From positions 29,747,557-29,811,556 of the forward strand of contig OZ023273.1 of the NCBI GenBank assembly GCA_964007475.1: a stretch of DNA of 64,000 nt. Direction: 5' to 3'. Below, piece after piece: positions 1-14,000 of this stretch. How positions within the stretch are numbered: the first letter of the stretch is position 1; every line of letters begins with the position of its first letter. A model generated the notes under the pieces. The model saw only the letters and a program-made list of their open reading frames with translations, searched no databases and had not been told where the DNA came from. Source of the stretch: Hybos culiciformis. Taxonomy: Eukaryota; Arthropoda; Insecta; Diptera; Hybotidae. A program made the translations under genes and the position numbers.

Positions 1-2398
1 CACTCTCAATGATTTTCCAAAAAAAAAAAAACACTATGCCTAATTAAATTATTTTTTGACGTTTCAATTTGTAAATTTTTTGTGTTAACGTTTCTTCCTG
101 AATGCATTTTTTGGTTCTGAAAATATTTTTTATATGAACACGTAGTTAAATTTTAACAAATAAAAATTAAATAAAGTGTTAAATACTTTCAATTTTTCAT
201 ATAATTTGTATTTGGCAAAAGGAAAATTATTACGCCAAAAAACTATATACAAACAATTAAATCTTTCTGTGATCGCGACTTAAGATTAAAGTGACCGACA
301 AATAATCAAAGGAACCGCTAAAATTTTTGCGTTTAATTTTTTCAACTACATTTTTTATTTTTATAATTCAAAATTTAGTAAAAGTATTGATAACGTAAAA
401 AAAGATAGACCTAGTATTATACGTGTACCTACTCGACACTTGAAAGAATTTCTACATTTGAAAATCGAAGAAAACAAGGTGTTATCGAATCGTATAAAAA
501 CAACTTGTAGTATTTTCTGACAAAGCAATAATCTAGTAAATATAATTGTTATAATATTAATTTTATGGTCGCTTACATAATTTCAGTGTATGAACTATTG
601 ATGAGTAGTTCGATTTGAACTATTGACATACCAAATTTAAAGCTGCTGCAGTTATTTTCATTTTCAGTGAAATAGCGAACTTGTTTAATAGAAATAAGGC
701 GATTTAAAATTATTAGGTATTTGTAATTGAAAATTACACCTGACTTTATTGCAATGATAATACACATCAGTCATCATAGGCATTATTTATTAATATTCTT
801 AAGTTCGTTTGAACTTACTGTTTTTTATTTAATTTCAGTTATTTTTTCTTAAATTTAACAGAAATCAAAAGAGTTTCATAGCTATCATCAGTGCAAAAAA
901 TATAAATAAAAAATAAAGTTTTAAGTTTTATAAATATGTGTATAATTTGGCTTCTGCTCAACTCCTTCTTTGAGTATAAAAAGATTTGCCGACGTCATTT
1001 TATGCCAAACAGAATTCTTCCGTAAAATTTTTATTATTTTATTATGTTTTGCAATCAAACTTCAATGAATGTCTGTTGCGCATTTGAATTAGTTAAACAC
1101 AATGTATATATATATATTTATATAGTCAAACGAGTTAGAAAGAAGACGTTGAATGACAAATTATTGTCATTGAAATATGAAGAATGACAGAAAGGGTAAG
1201 ATCATTAACCATCAAATTTGGATATTATTTGAAAAATATTGCGTTATTTAGCAATAGCAAATGTTGTTGTTAAAGCTGCAACATTTCTGAATAAAAGTCT
1301 TCATTACCGTATATTTGTAAATTAATCTAAAGTATTTTCAAATTTTACAAATGAATCATAATTTTTTTTCAAATTTATTCTTTATTGAAAAATATAATTG
1401 AATATTAATATTATTTATGCAGTTTTAATTATTCAAGATCAAAAAAAGTTCACCAATAAGTTAAAACCAAACAAAAAACACTGACTTTTATAACGAGATT
1501 ATGTTATTGCAAACACTAAATAATTTTAAAATTTCCCACATATTTATATGCATAAGGCCGAAAAAGAAAAAAAAATATAAGGGACCAGTGGACCACTGAT
1601 AATTAGTTCGACCTTTTAAGATTGTTTGAAAAAAAAAAATTTTTTGTGACCATAACTCAACTTATTTTTAATTGCTTAAATGTTGTATACGCGATAAACG
1701 AATTAAAATAAACAAAAATCAGTTGCAATTTTAGCTTTTTACGCGTTTAATATGAATATTAAAAAAATTATCTTGGTAAATATTTAGGAAGGCATTAAAA
1801 ACTTCAAGATTAATTCATGCAATAAAAAAGAACATATATTTGGTTATTAAACTTATTAATTTCAGAGACAGATCTTTTTCTTTACAGAATAATTTTAATT
1901 AGCCTTAGAAGATATACATTGTACATAACACATTATTTGTGAATGTATAAATAATAATTGATTGAAATTAATTTTAAATTTACATAACTCTTATTCTTTT
2001 AACTTACCATGAATAATTTAGGTATTTTTTTTATTATTAAATTTTTTCTGTTTTAGGAAAAGGTGACCTAAGTTTGCCATTCTAGTTTATTTCGAGTAGG
2101 CATAAATTATGATATTTGAGTGTTCGAATGAAACTTGGTTTTATTGAATTATAATAAGAAGATCAACGATTAAATTTTTAGTATTTAACCTAAAAATTGT
2201 TAGTGTTTAGTGTCTATTCATTATAAACTAATAATTTATACCTAACTAGTAAGATGGCCCAATTTCGCCAGGGTTTTAAATTTTTTTTGTTATTTTTATT
2301 TTGCTTCTCGCTTTTTATTTGAAACTAACGTACCGCAGCCGACCCTCTAATAAAGAGTGACCCTAAGATCTTCTCTTAAACACAATTCAGTTAGTTCT
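1..2398. other. Non-coding AT-rich sequence
   Basis: No gene, RNA gene or structured repeat recognised. Only short low-complexity frames, A/T homopolymers and a (TA)n run near 1105-1120. Confidence 0.6.
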
Positions 2399-2610
2399 GC
2401 AACCGAATCAAAATCCATTCAAAAATTTTTGAGGCCATGGATTTTTTATAGACTACTAGCAATCTATATTATTGGATTCTGCTTCCCGCTTGCCAAAAAT
2501 TTTTGTCTAAATTGGATTAACGAGCCCTTCCCCTACATATATTCTATTTAGTGCTGAAACCCACACCAAAATCCATTCAATGGTTTTTCAGTTTAACTTG
2601 GACCCACAAA
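2399..2610. repeat. Degenerate dispersed-repeat-like segment beside the TA element
   Basis: The phrase AAAATCCATTCAA recurs at about 2410 and 2569, followed by TTTTT-rich sequence, and the GC content is higher than the surroundings. Such phrases are common in old insect transposon remnants. I cannot name the family. The 64-codon open frame across it (2357-2551) shows no recognisable protein. Confidence 0.3.
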
Positions 2611-2622
2611 ATGTACTATATA

Positions 2623-2881
2623 TCGCCTGCTCAGAAATGAAACAACGTATAATGAAAAGTATAGTTTCGAGTAATTTCAATTTAAAGAATTGAAAATTAA
2701 AAAAAACATATGAAAAAATCTCAAGTAGCGTACAATTTTCATCTAAAAAACTCATTTTAATCAACTATAAGAATATTGCAAAGTAGTTGTACTTATAAAA
2801 TCGAGTACGACGAATCGAATGGTGCTATTGTCAAATAATGACGTATAAATGTCATACGTTGTTTCATTTCTTAGCAGACGA
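2623..2881. mobile_element. Small TA-flanked inverted-repeat element (Tc1/mariner-like MITE candidate)
   Basis: Left end TCGCCTGCTCAGAAATGAAA, continuing CAACGTAT, is matched by the inverted right end with two mismatches in 28 bp. TA dinucleotides abut both ends (2621-2622 and 2882-2883). At 259 bp with no coding capacity it would be non-autonomous. TA flanks are weak evidence in this composition, so the superfamily is tentative, but the inverted repeat itself is clear. Confidence 0.65.
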
Positions 2882-2883
2882 TA

Positions 2884-5805
2884 TCATTTATCATTGCAGA
2901 TGTACATTACGTTGTATTTTGCATGTGTACATGTATTGCAAATATTTTTTTTGTTACACTTTTACTACTTAATTTATTAAAAAAAATAATAATAATAATT
3001 TGGTTTAAAATTTTAGCTTATTTTTGTCTTTTTTCTTTAAACATTTTATTATCATGTTTTGTTCAACATAAATTACCTGTGCCTAAATTATTTTTGAACC
3101 TAATTTTTGTTTTTTTTTTACGAAATCAGTAGACCATTTTTATCATCTCACTTTATTAGTAGGTACGCTTTACAAGATTTTTGTTTAAAAAAATTAAAAA
3201 TTAAATAATTAAACAAAATCTAAGAGTTATTAAGACGACGAGTTAATTGCTCGTAGATAATAATAATTCACTTTGCAATGGAAATATTGCGCTCAATGCA
3301 TTTGAAAGACAAAAATAAGAAACACAAAAGATTTTATTTATTAACGTTGATATATACCACTGAGTTTTATTATTGACATTATCATTTTGCAATCTTAAAA
3401 TAAATAAAATATATAAATAATTACTCTTTTATATTTTCTTCTAATATAAATAAATTATGATGTGGTTGAAAGAAAAAAAATATATAATTATTATTGTTTA
3501 TTAAAAAAATAATTATGAATTGCAAACGAAAGAAAAACAAAAAATATTTAATTGAATCAATTTTAGCGGGAAGTTTTCTTTTATATATTTATTTTTGCTA
3601 TAAATCTAATTATATTTGAAGGCTACGTGTGGGTACAATTGTGGTTAATTAAAATAATAAAATTACACAAAAATGTTCATCGATATAGTTTTCTAAATAT
3701 CATATTATTAATTTATTTTGGATAATTTCGAAGATAATGCCAAATTGCCTTAAATTGTAGCTTTCAGAAATTTAGATGCGCTTAAAATGAATCAAATTTT
3801 ATTACTTTTTAATGCAATTATGGATCTCGATCATTTTCATGTAAACACATTGTTTAATAATATTGATGTAGGACTATGATTTTCTGGATACATATTTTAA
3901 TTCAACTCAAATTTACACTTTTTTTTCCCATATTAAATGTACCTATATTTTTTTTTTTGTTAAAGTTAAGAAAATAAAATTTTATGGAAAAATGGTAGTC
4001 ATGTAAACACCTGCAGAATTAATATTTTTTCTCATGTAATTTTATTTTATGAAACAGATAATGAACCTGTTGCATACATGTGAAAATTCATGTGGCAGTG
4101 ATTTTTTTTATCAATATTTAAAATCTTTTTATAATAATAAAAAAAAAAAAATATAATATTATATACATTTTCTTTTCTTTACAAAATTTTATATCCTTAG
4201 GGAATTATTATTCTATGTTCTTTGAATAAATTGTAAAATAATGCCCTTTGCCACTGAATTTTACATAGATTAATAAGTTTTTTTTTTTTAGTTAAAAATT
4301 TAATTTGAAAAATGTCTAGAAAAGAAAATAGCAACTGATATCTATAAGGCAAATCAAAATTATTCACCATATTATTGTAATAAATGAGAACACATTGTTT
4401 AAGTGTTTCAACGACACCAATCATGGTAGCAAATTTTTATTATGGTGTACATATATTTATGTTCATAAAATCTAAGAAATTGATATTTCTCGATATCGCA
4501 AAATCTATATTTAGTATATAAATTTAATGAGGATTTCGATATTCTTATACAAATTATATTATGTTTTAAATCTCAGATCTTTTCTTTAGATTAAGATTCG
4601 AAAAAAATTTACAATATTTTAAATATTTTCATGAAATAATATTGAAATGCTGTTATGTAGTTTATCGGAATTGATTTTCAATGTTGCCATACAATTCATT
4701 CCTCATCTCACAAAGTGTAGTAACCCGCATTTTGACGATTTTCTTATTTGAATCTTTTTTAGGCATAATATATGCCCTCTTTAATTCCGTTTTGAAGTAT
4801 TTTCAAAATTCTATCTTATTCCCTCAAAAATGTTACAATATAAATGGTCTAACTAGAATTTAAAGCAAATTTAAGGAAAATAAAAACTAATAATATGTCG
4901 CCTGAAAAAAAGTGAAAAATCACTTACAACAATTCGTGGGATGAGGAACGATTTGATCGAGGTTTAGAAAATACCAATAATAATATTAATAATCTATCAT
5001 TGGCAAATGAGTGCTTTGCATTTTCCTTAAGATTATTTGAATGTACTATTTTTTTCCAGCAGTTTCATAATCATATCTAGATTATAGAATAGTGTAGTCG
5101 TTCAGAGAATACTTTTTATGAAAAAGAAATGTTAATTATATTCTTGTATACATATTACATAAAAAAATAGTAATAACCAAAATGTTATTCGTAATAAACA
5201 CGAACAATTCTATTTGTTTGTTTTCGTTGAATCACATAATCACAAAAAATAAAAAATTAATGAGATAAAAAGGATTTTATTATTGTATGAAATGAATTAA
5301 TAATAATGATCAGCATGATGTTATGGTTAATTTTATATTTAAAATGCATATACAAGCAATATAAATTTATATATTAATAAATTTATATTAAAAAAATGTA
5401 TACTATATATTTATGTTTTTGTATACATAGGCTAAAAAGGTATTTATATGGATTTATATATCACATACGTATTATACTATATACCTGATTCTAATAAAAT
5501 TTATTGAAATATCGTTACCTAAAATGACAAACTAATCATTGCCATGTTTACGAAACACATTAAATTTATGAAGAATTAAATTCAATTATCGTACCTATTT
5601 CAAGACAAATAGTACATTAAATTTAAGTTTTAAAGAAGAAAGGATTTTGTCGATTTTCTTATTTTTCGTTGAAAATTTTTCAATGTGCTCTCGAAATAAA
5701 AAAAAATCAGGTTTTCTATATCTACCCATCGCATATATATGAAAATACAAATATAGTTGAATTTGAAATGCTAAGCGAATTCGCCTCTGATTAAATAACA
5801 TGTAA
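2884..5805. other. Non-coding AT-rich sequence
   Basis: Small frames at 2923-3132, 4197-4424 and 4681-4863 have Phe/Leu/Ile/Lys-heavy composition and no recognisable domain. Nothing else is supported. Confidence 0.6.
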
Positions 5806-5813
5806 CTCCAGAC

Positions 5814-6347
5814 CAGTGTTTCCCAACGTGGGGCGCAGGAAATTTTCAGAGGGCAATTATAAAATTGCAAACAAAAACCATTGTTAACCATATATATTTT
5901 TTAATTTGTACTGTTGATTTTTTTTTATTTTACTAGTGGCTCGGCTCCTATAAAACATATTCATATAGAGACCCTTATATTATATTTTAGTAAGTATCAT
6001 CATCGTTTTCTTTAGATTTTTCAAATATTAATATAAAGAAATAATTTTGTTTTTGTTTTTCTTTTTTGTAAATATACTGTGATGTAATATGTAATACAAC
6101 CAAGGTCATACGTACATGGTGATTTAGGTTAAAATTAACAAAATTTACACCAAAAATCAAAATTTTAATAATCCAAAATAAATCGCAATCATCACATTGA
6201 TTTATTTTTCCAATAAAGTCAAATATAAAACCTTTTCCCGTTTTATTTATATATATATTTAATATTATATTTTTTCAGAATAGGGGGCATTCAAAATCTT
6301 TGAGATGTTGTAGTGGGCCATAAATGAAATAAGGTTGGGAAACACTG
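5814..6347. mobile_element. Non-autonomous hAT-superfamily element
   Basis: Terminal inverted repeats CAGTGTTTCCCAAC are identical at both ends (14 bp) and start with the YARNG pattern typical of hAT elements. Perfect 8-bp direct repeats CTCCAGAC flank it (5806-5813 and 6348-6355), the target-site size made by hAT transposases. The 534-bp interior has GC-rich ends and an AT-rich middle and encodes no transposase. Confidence 0.92.
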
Positions 6348-6460
6348 CTCCAGACCAAACTTGCGCTGTTAAATTCTTAAATATACCTTTTATTACTAAG
6401 TCCTCCAAACAAAGTTTTTATATAATTTGCAGAGCTTAATTGTTGCGTACATTTAAAATA

Positions 6461-6499
6461 AGGTATATACCTATCTGATAAGGTATATACCTATCTGAT
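6461..6499. repeat. Tandem duplication, 2 x 20 bp
   Basis: AGGTATATACCTATCTGATA is repeated head to tail. Each unit contains the palindrome AGGTATATACCT. Confidence 0.9.
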
Positions 6500-9400
6500 G
6501 TTATATCTAATATGATGTTTTTCAACTTAAACGTTGATGCATTAAATTGAAATTGAAATGAAATCAGAAATTGAAATGAAAAAAAAATTTTATTGAAACG
6601 CAATCCTGGACCACCCAAGTATTGTTCATTATCATAATTTTTAAAACATAGGTAGGTATATAAATATAAGAATCATAACTCAACTGGCACACATAATGTT
6701 TTATAGTAGTTATGCTAAAATAAAATGGTGTGTCGTCAGGTATTATATACTTATATATATAATTATATATATATATGTATAGTTAAGGGAAATATTGGAA
6801 AATTATATGACGGAAGAAACTTTACTTGTAAAGTATATAGTGAAAATATAAAATTAAAATTAATATTGGCAATTTTCACTTACATAAAGAAAATAAATTA
6901 AAAATAAATATTTTACAAATTTCAAAATAATCTCAATAAATAACTATATATATAAGTGAATTTAAGTAATATAATAATGCGTCACAATCAATTTTAAGAA
7001 TAAAAAACTTAATTAATTATTATGTCACAGCCACAGTATATTCCGTATGTGTATAAGTAAAACTGATAAAAGAACAAAATAATTGTTTTTTAAATTTAAA
7101 TATTTGTTAAGTAACATCTATTGAAAGGGTGATTTTTCTTATAAAAATATTTTATACATAAACGTGATAATAAAAAGAAAAACAAATAAAATTTATTTAT
7201 AATTCAAAAATAAATATAAGAAAAAATGAATTTATTATGATTTAATATACCTTTCTTTGAAAATTTAACAATATTATGAAAATTATTAAAAGAATACAAA
7301 ATTTATATCTATACAATTTATATCTATACAACAATATCATTTAACTTTCTTAAAAAAAAAACCATTATAAAATATGACACTGAGAAAAATTTCATGTTGC
7401 ATATTAATAATTACTTTTAACTGATCTGGAATATTAATTGATAGAATTTCGGACTAATAATGTATAAAAGATACTTCTCTATTAAAGTAAATTTTTTTTT
7501 TAGATTACCTTCTTTCTTGTTATTATATTTACGAAGGCACAAAAATTTAATTTATGTAAATTAGTAGGTTCATGCAACTCCCAAATCTGTTGAGAAATTT
7601 GGAATTTTTTCTTACTATCCGAAAAATAATAATAAGCAAATAAAATATATTTATAATAAGTTTTAAAAATCCTTGTCAATCAAAAGTTCTTAAATAATAA
7701 TCTATTCCTTTGCACAAAAGTATAATAAAATGTTTCTAATATGATCTAATATGATAGTCAGCAGAATATGACTTTTTAAAATTGGCAAAAAAAGAAATAA
7801 ATAAATTAAAAGAAATTTTTTTCTGCCCGGCAGAGTGTTATAATTATAAGATAACATATCCTTTTTTAATTGTCAATTGCGTTGGAACTACACCATATAA
7901 ATTTAGGTGCGACACATTACTATATGAATCTTAAAAAATCAATTCGATCCTAATTTTTATGCTAAGTGTAAATATCAAGTGCATTTGAAATTTTTTTTTA
8001 TTTCATAAAACAACAAACTCTGCATACAAATAACCAAAAAAGGTTTCTTCAACCCAAACAGAAGGTACATTGCATACGAAATTTTACGCATTTTTTTTTG
8101 TGAAAAAAATTTTCAATAGATTTGTCAGAATTGAAAAAAGGTAGGTTTTCTCTTATACTTTGTTGTCACTTCTTTTGAAAACAAAAAAAATGCTAAACGT
8201 CATTAAAAAAGAACATATCCTGAGTTAAATTTCTTATTGAAAATCAAATGTAGAGAGTTTAATTGCCTACATATTGTCATTATACTGTTGTATATTTTAC
8301 TGCAATCTTGTAAAATTTTAAGAATAGGTACCTATATATTAAATAATAAATAAATTTGAAAAGAAATCTGATAGAATTTTGTCGTATCATCCAATTTTAG
8401 TAGTTTAAGAATAATTTATTTTATTAGGCTGCTAAACCTTGCTTGAATGCTCTGTTCTGCTCTGACTATTTACCAAGTACGATTTATTTAAAAAGAAAAT
8501 TGTTCATTCTTTATTTTAGAAAGTATTAAATTACGAAAAAACAGTTTTCAACTAAGATGTGTATATTTATGTTTTACGATTTACTATCTATAAAATGATT
8601 TTTTTAGTATTAACCTTTGTTTAAGTTTTCAAAATTTTACAATCGCATAAAAACTATCTACTACTGTGATTCGTGAATAAAAAATATTTGTTGAAAATAA
8701 AAAAAAATTCTTGATCAGATTTCCTTCAGGAAAAGATTATTGAACTTTGTGGACAGATAATACAAAAAGGCAACATAACATAATCTTTTATATATACTTT
8801 TTTTTTTTACTGAAGTAACACATATAAATGTGCATTGAACTTTAAGTAGTTAGGTTTATTATTTTTATACTGGCATTATTCTACCAGGATTATGTAAAAA
8901 AAAAAACAATTTTTTTAAAGGAATAAAAATATTAAAAGAAATAAATAACTAACACTCAAAAAAATTATCAGCTTTGTTTAAAATTAGTTTTTATCATTAG
9001 GCCTATATTATTTTTGTCATCACAAATCATAAATAAATGATGTAGTTTAGTGGTAAAAAAAATAAAAATGTAATTAAAAGACGTTTGATGGAAACTAATT
9101 TGTTACTCAGTCAGAATATAGTATTGAATTTACATAATAAAATTAGCATTCAACTACTTACGGTTCTTACATATATGAAAATGTAAAAAACTTCTATTGA
9201 TAAATTGCTGCTAAAGACTTTAAAATTAAACTAAATTGATATGAATAAAAACAACTATAATTTAATGGTCGCATTGCATTCAAGAAAATTTTCCAAAGTG
9301 TAGAAAAACTTGTTATTGCGCAACTTATATTGGACATGTATTTTGGTTTGGTTTTTTTTTTTTTTTTCATCAACAATTCAAATCTCTAATGTCTTTGTGT

Positions 9401-10709
9401 TCTATTTGAGCTAAAGAATATGAAATAGATAAAAGAAAATTTCATTGCATTAGGAATTCAACAGGTTATTCAATTATTAAAGAAAAAAGGTAGGTAGGTA
9501 GAAGAAAAAAGTTTTTTTTTTTATTTCAATTCAAGTAAGTTGAATTACCAGTTTTTGTTATGTGAATCGAAAAAAATAAGTTCTTTTATGTATTGACGTT
9601 ATTAGAATATTGATAGGATGAAGTTTTAATAATTTTATTTTATTTTATAGACTTGCCGCATTTTTTTTTAAACTGCAATTTTGGTTTCGAATTTATAAAT
9701 TTAAATTCCTTACCTAATCATCTTATTTTATAACATTCTAATAATAAGTAAGATTTGTATTTATAAGTTTACTAAATCTAAAAGTAAGTTCTATTCAGGG
9801 TTCAAAACAAAAGCCATAAGTCAAACTTTCTAAAAATCATTAATGAACATTTATTTAGAAAAAAAAAATTAAACAGCGATCATAAAATTACACTGATGTT
9901 AAACAAAAACAATAAAAATTTTAAAGTTTTGGTGCGTGATCTTTATAAATAAAAAGATTTCAATATCTGTAGCACAAAAAAAAAGATATTATTTCTTCTT
10001 TTTTTTCAGATTTATGCATTTTAAATTTTTTTTTTTCGGCAGAGATTTTCATATTATTCAAATTTAGCTCCAGTTAAATGTGACATACAAATTTGCATTT
10101 ATATTGTTTCATGTTACAATCTTGTAATAAATAAAATTCTTAGTCTTATATTATTTTTATAAACATGTATAGTGATCAAGTAGTTAAATTTTTTTTTTTG
10201 CAGAAGAGCTTGCAGATATCACTAAAACCATAAGCAAAATAGATTAACACCTGATTTAATATTATAGTAGAATTAAAAAACCTTTCTTGCTGAATGTCAA
10301 AAGAAAGAATCATACTATTGCTGTAAATGTAAATTGTAATTAAATATGATTTACGAAAAAAAGGTGATTTACGAAAAAAAGATAATACTATGTGAACAAA
10401 CAACTAAGCTTATACTGCAATAAAAAAATATTTCTATTATCATAAATTAAGCTAAAACTTCCAGTAAAAAGTTTTTATGCATCATACAGCTTATTTGCTG
10501 CACTATTTTATCTTTCATCGTTTCTTATATTAAGTTTCGATTTAGAATCAATCATACATTTTAGTTTTTGACGAAGCTGTATTTTTTTTATAAATTATTT
10601 GAACTCATCCCTGATATTTTTCTCGGAATAGTAAATTTCTTTTCAAATCCGACAACTTTTATATAAGATATCAGAGTTAAATTCCATTTTTTATAAATAC
10701 CTTGTTGGA
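6500..10709. other. Non-coding AT-rich sequence
   Basis: Apart from small tandem duplications (for example around 7304-7331 and 10347-10382) no structure is recognised. Frames near 9194 and 10176 are low-complexity. Confidence 0.6.
10347..10382. repeat. Tandem duplication, 2 x 18 bp
   Basis: TGATTTACGAAAAAAAGG is followed directly by a copy differing in the last base. Confidence 0.85.
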
Positions 10710-10983
10710 ATGGATACGTGTTCCCTGGAAGTAAAAGCCCTACTTCCTCAACTTCAAGTATTTTCACGCCAAACACGTACCGCTTCAACGTCACACCCAT
10801 ATTTCGTAAAAATTCCCAGATGTGATAGAACGAGCTTCGGAGATTCGTTTTCAATTCGCACCTCGCGAATGTGGAATGCTCTCCCATTAAAGATATGGTG
10901 GACGCTTGATTTACGACTTGCGCCGCTTTAAGAAAAGTGTAAATGATTACCTACTAACTGTCCCACTTTTTAATCCCGTCTAA
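10710..10983 (+). pseudogene. Fragment of LINE ORF2 with one frameshift
   Basis: Coding remnant inside the LINE. The first frame runs to 10931 and the conserved C-terminal peptide resumes in the next frame up to 10983. The 99-codon frame on the opposite strand (10588-10887) is its shadow. Confidence 0.75.
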
Positions 10984-11072
10984 ACTTCCTGTCCTCATTA
11001 CCAAATCCATACTTCTTATAGTATAAAAGGTATCCCACCTAGTGATTTGGTAACTTTAATAAAAAAAAAAAT
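10710..11072 (+). mobile_element. 5'-truncated LINE: C-terminal end of ORF2 plus short 3' UTR and A-tail
   Basis: Translates to RTRTASTSHPYFVKIPRCD, then DSFSIRTSRMWNALP, the conserved region found just after the reverse transcriptase domain of many animal non-LTR retrotransposons (TR...HPY...R...F..RT...WN.LP). After a one-base frameshift near 10905 the frame continues YDLRRFKKSVNDYLLTVP and ends at TAA 10981-10983, as expected for this family's C-terminus. A 10-bp inverted repeat (10998-11007 with 11044-11053) lies in the 3' UTR, followed by an A-rich tail at about 11059-11072. It is broken and inactive. The clade (Jockey/R1/CR1-like) is not resolved. Confidence 0.82.
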
Positions 11073-14000
11073 TAAAGAACAATCATAGGAAGTTTTTAAA
11101 TCTTCATTATATCGTTCAATTAAGATTCATCACAGAATTTAATGTACAGAACGATTCTACAAAAATATTTTTTGGTCCAGAATGAATTATGTTTTGCCTT
11201 TCAACATTAAAAAATTTTATTACATTACCATCAAACAACAATTACAACAACTCATATAGTTATAGTCTTGTTATTACATATTTGGAAGTAACATAAAAAA
11301 TTTAATTTTCCTGAAAGTTGCTTATATGTACATACATAAAATGTTTTTATGTTTCGCTAAGTTAAAAACAAAAAAAAAATTGCTTGGCAACAGGTTAAAA
11401 CAAGTTTTAGGGATGATAATTCTCCAAAAAAAAAAAAAAACTAAAATAAAATAAAATGAAAAAAAAAATATGTATCTTTTTTTCTTACAGAGGAGGATCA
11501 CTTTGCATTTCTTGCAAAGAAAAATATAAATAAAAAAAAAAAAACTTTTGCTACTGAAAACAAACTTTTCTTTAATTTTTTTTTTTTGCAATCTCGCTCC
11601 CTGTATGTTTTTGTGCTGTGAAAGACCTAAGTCAAGATAAAAAGATTTTTTTTTTTTTTTTAGTAAAATCAAGGAATAATAATGGTCTTTTTTATTGTTG
11701 ACTATGTACGTGTATAAGGCTGGAAATCTTTTTTAGCTACTGTTCATTTTATGTTTTTGTTGAATATATGTAATTACACAATGAAAATGCATAAATTTAA
11801 ATTTATATTGTAAATTTGACGGACAATACTAACTTTTATGCTAATCTGTTTCGATTGGGATCAAAAGTGTAACCGTGTATTTTTGCTTTATAAATTAAAA
11901 AAAAATAAAAAACAACTCCAAATAAAATAGGAACTAAATTTTTAATTCAGAAGTATGACAAAAATATAAATTTAATTTTTCAATCAAAATCAGTACACAA
12001 TAAAACTAATTTAAAAGTTCTGTCTGGAATGTACCTATTTTGTTACTCTATAGTCTATTATGTACTATAATGAATAAAGAGTTCATGGGATAAGTTGATA
12101 AATAAGATATTACAACATTAGATAGATTGTAAACTTTCAGGAAATCTTTAATGTATTAATAATTAATTAAAAAAATTTTCTAATTTTTTTGATTTATGTG
12201 TTTTTTAATTTTTTCAACAAACGATTATTAACATCGGTTGGAACAGAGCTTGTCGTTAGTTTGTTTTGCTTTATGTATGATGAGTTATAAATTTTTGTAA
12301 TACAGGACAGCAGAATTCAATTTGTATAGGTCAATCTAACAACAACTGATTAGTTCCGAAAATTTACTTCATGTAATTAAAAAAAATATATTTTCTATAA
12401 ATATTTTGAGAAATTATCAAAAATGTAATTTAACCTTTTAAAATTACTTGAAGTAAATTGTCGAGAATATTGTCACATTCCAATGTCACATTCCATTGTA
12501 ATAATTTCAGACCTGTATTTGGAGAAAATTGTTCCAAAATATAAAATTGATGCGAGCAAAAATTGAAAAATAAAATACTTAAATATAAAAAAAACTAATA
12601 GAAAAATTCACAATAATTAATCAAAATCCATTTCCTGCTATTCTGTTATATACACATAAATCTTTGTTAATATTTCAATTGTATTTAATTAAATTTATTA
12701 ATCAACATTTTATATTACCCCTGCTAAGTGCTATTATTAATATTCCAATATTATATAAAAACAATAATAAAATAATTGATAAGATAAAATAATAAATTAT
12801 TGTAATGTTATTGTTTGCATTACTGAAAAAATATAATTTTTTTGATAGAAATGAATTTATTAAAAATAAATAAATATGTTTATAGTTACAAGAAAATTGA
12901 AAGTTTCATCATTGAACTTATTTACTTTGGGCTTATTTATAATTATGTACTATGATAATGAAAAAAAGGGAACTTATTTCTATTTCACATAGTTATTAAC
13001 ATATCATATTTCAACAGAATACTTAGTAATCTTTAACAAAATTACACAAGATTTACGATGACGAGTCACATCATAGATTCTTGGTTTTTTATTACTTTCT
13101 TCCAAAATGGTTACACTGAAATAGTATTAATAATATTGTAGTAAATCTTTAATGATTTTTTAAATACAGCAATAATGGTACTGTAATGTAGTTTTATTTA
13201 TAATCACATTTATTTTACAAAAAAAAAAAAATAATAAGATTGATTAGCGTTTCTAATATTATACTGTATTAATAAATTATTTCCCAAAGATACATACAGT
13301 TTTTTTTTTATATTCTGCCCTTTAAATAATTAATATTATTTTATTTTAAATAACATTTTTATGAAATTAGATTAATTTTAAATTACAGATATATGTATGT
13401 TCCAATTTTCATTTCTGTATGTTCTGAAACAAATTCTTATATCAAATCGGGAGAAAAGGAAATTTTAACAAAATACATCTCCAAAAAGAAAAATGTTTCT
13501 TTTCCAGGTCATACTTTTATAGTCATTGTCTAGAAATTACTGGTGTTTTGATAAGTTCATCTCTTGTCTTAAATTAAACATGACTTTTTAGAAGTTTGTA
13601 ATTATTTTAAATTATTATTTCATTTTATTAATTATTTTATTTTTTACAACATTCAAATCATTCTTTAATATTAAAAACCGATTTTTTTTGAATTTTTCCT
13701 TCCGATTTATGTTACAAAATTGAATTAAAGGAAAACTCTACGTTACACGCAACTAAGGCACAAAAAAAAATTGAGAAATAATCATGCTGAGCTCCACAAA
13801 GATGCTCTTCTTATATTTTTTTTTTTTTTTGCAAAAAAAATCCAATTTTTTTTTTAACTTCTTGATCCATGTATCTAAAACTGGATATTCAACAACAAAA
13901 GATTTCTCTTTTAAAAGACATTGACTTTTTGCCTAAAGGTTTTTTGAGGCAAGAATAAAAAATACAATAAAAATATTATGTACTATGTATATTAAAAAAA

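Noticed and set aside
10588..10887. 99-codon minus-strand open frame
   Set aside because: It is antisense to the LINE ORF2 fragment, whose motifs read only on the plus strand.
11322..11672. 116-codon minus-strand frame
   Set aside because: Mostly Lys/Phe from A/T runs, with no recognisable protein.
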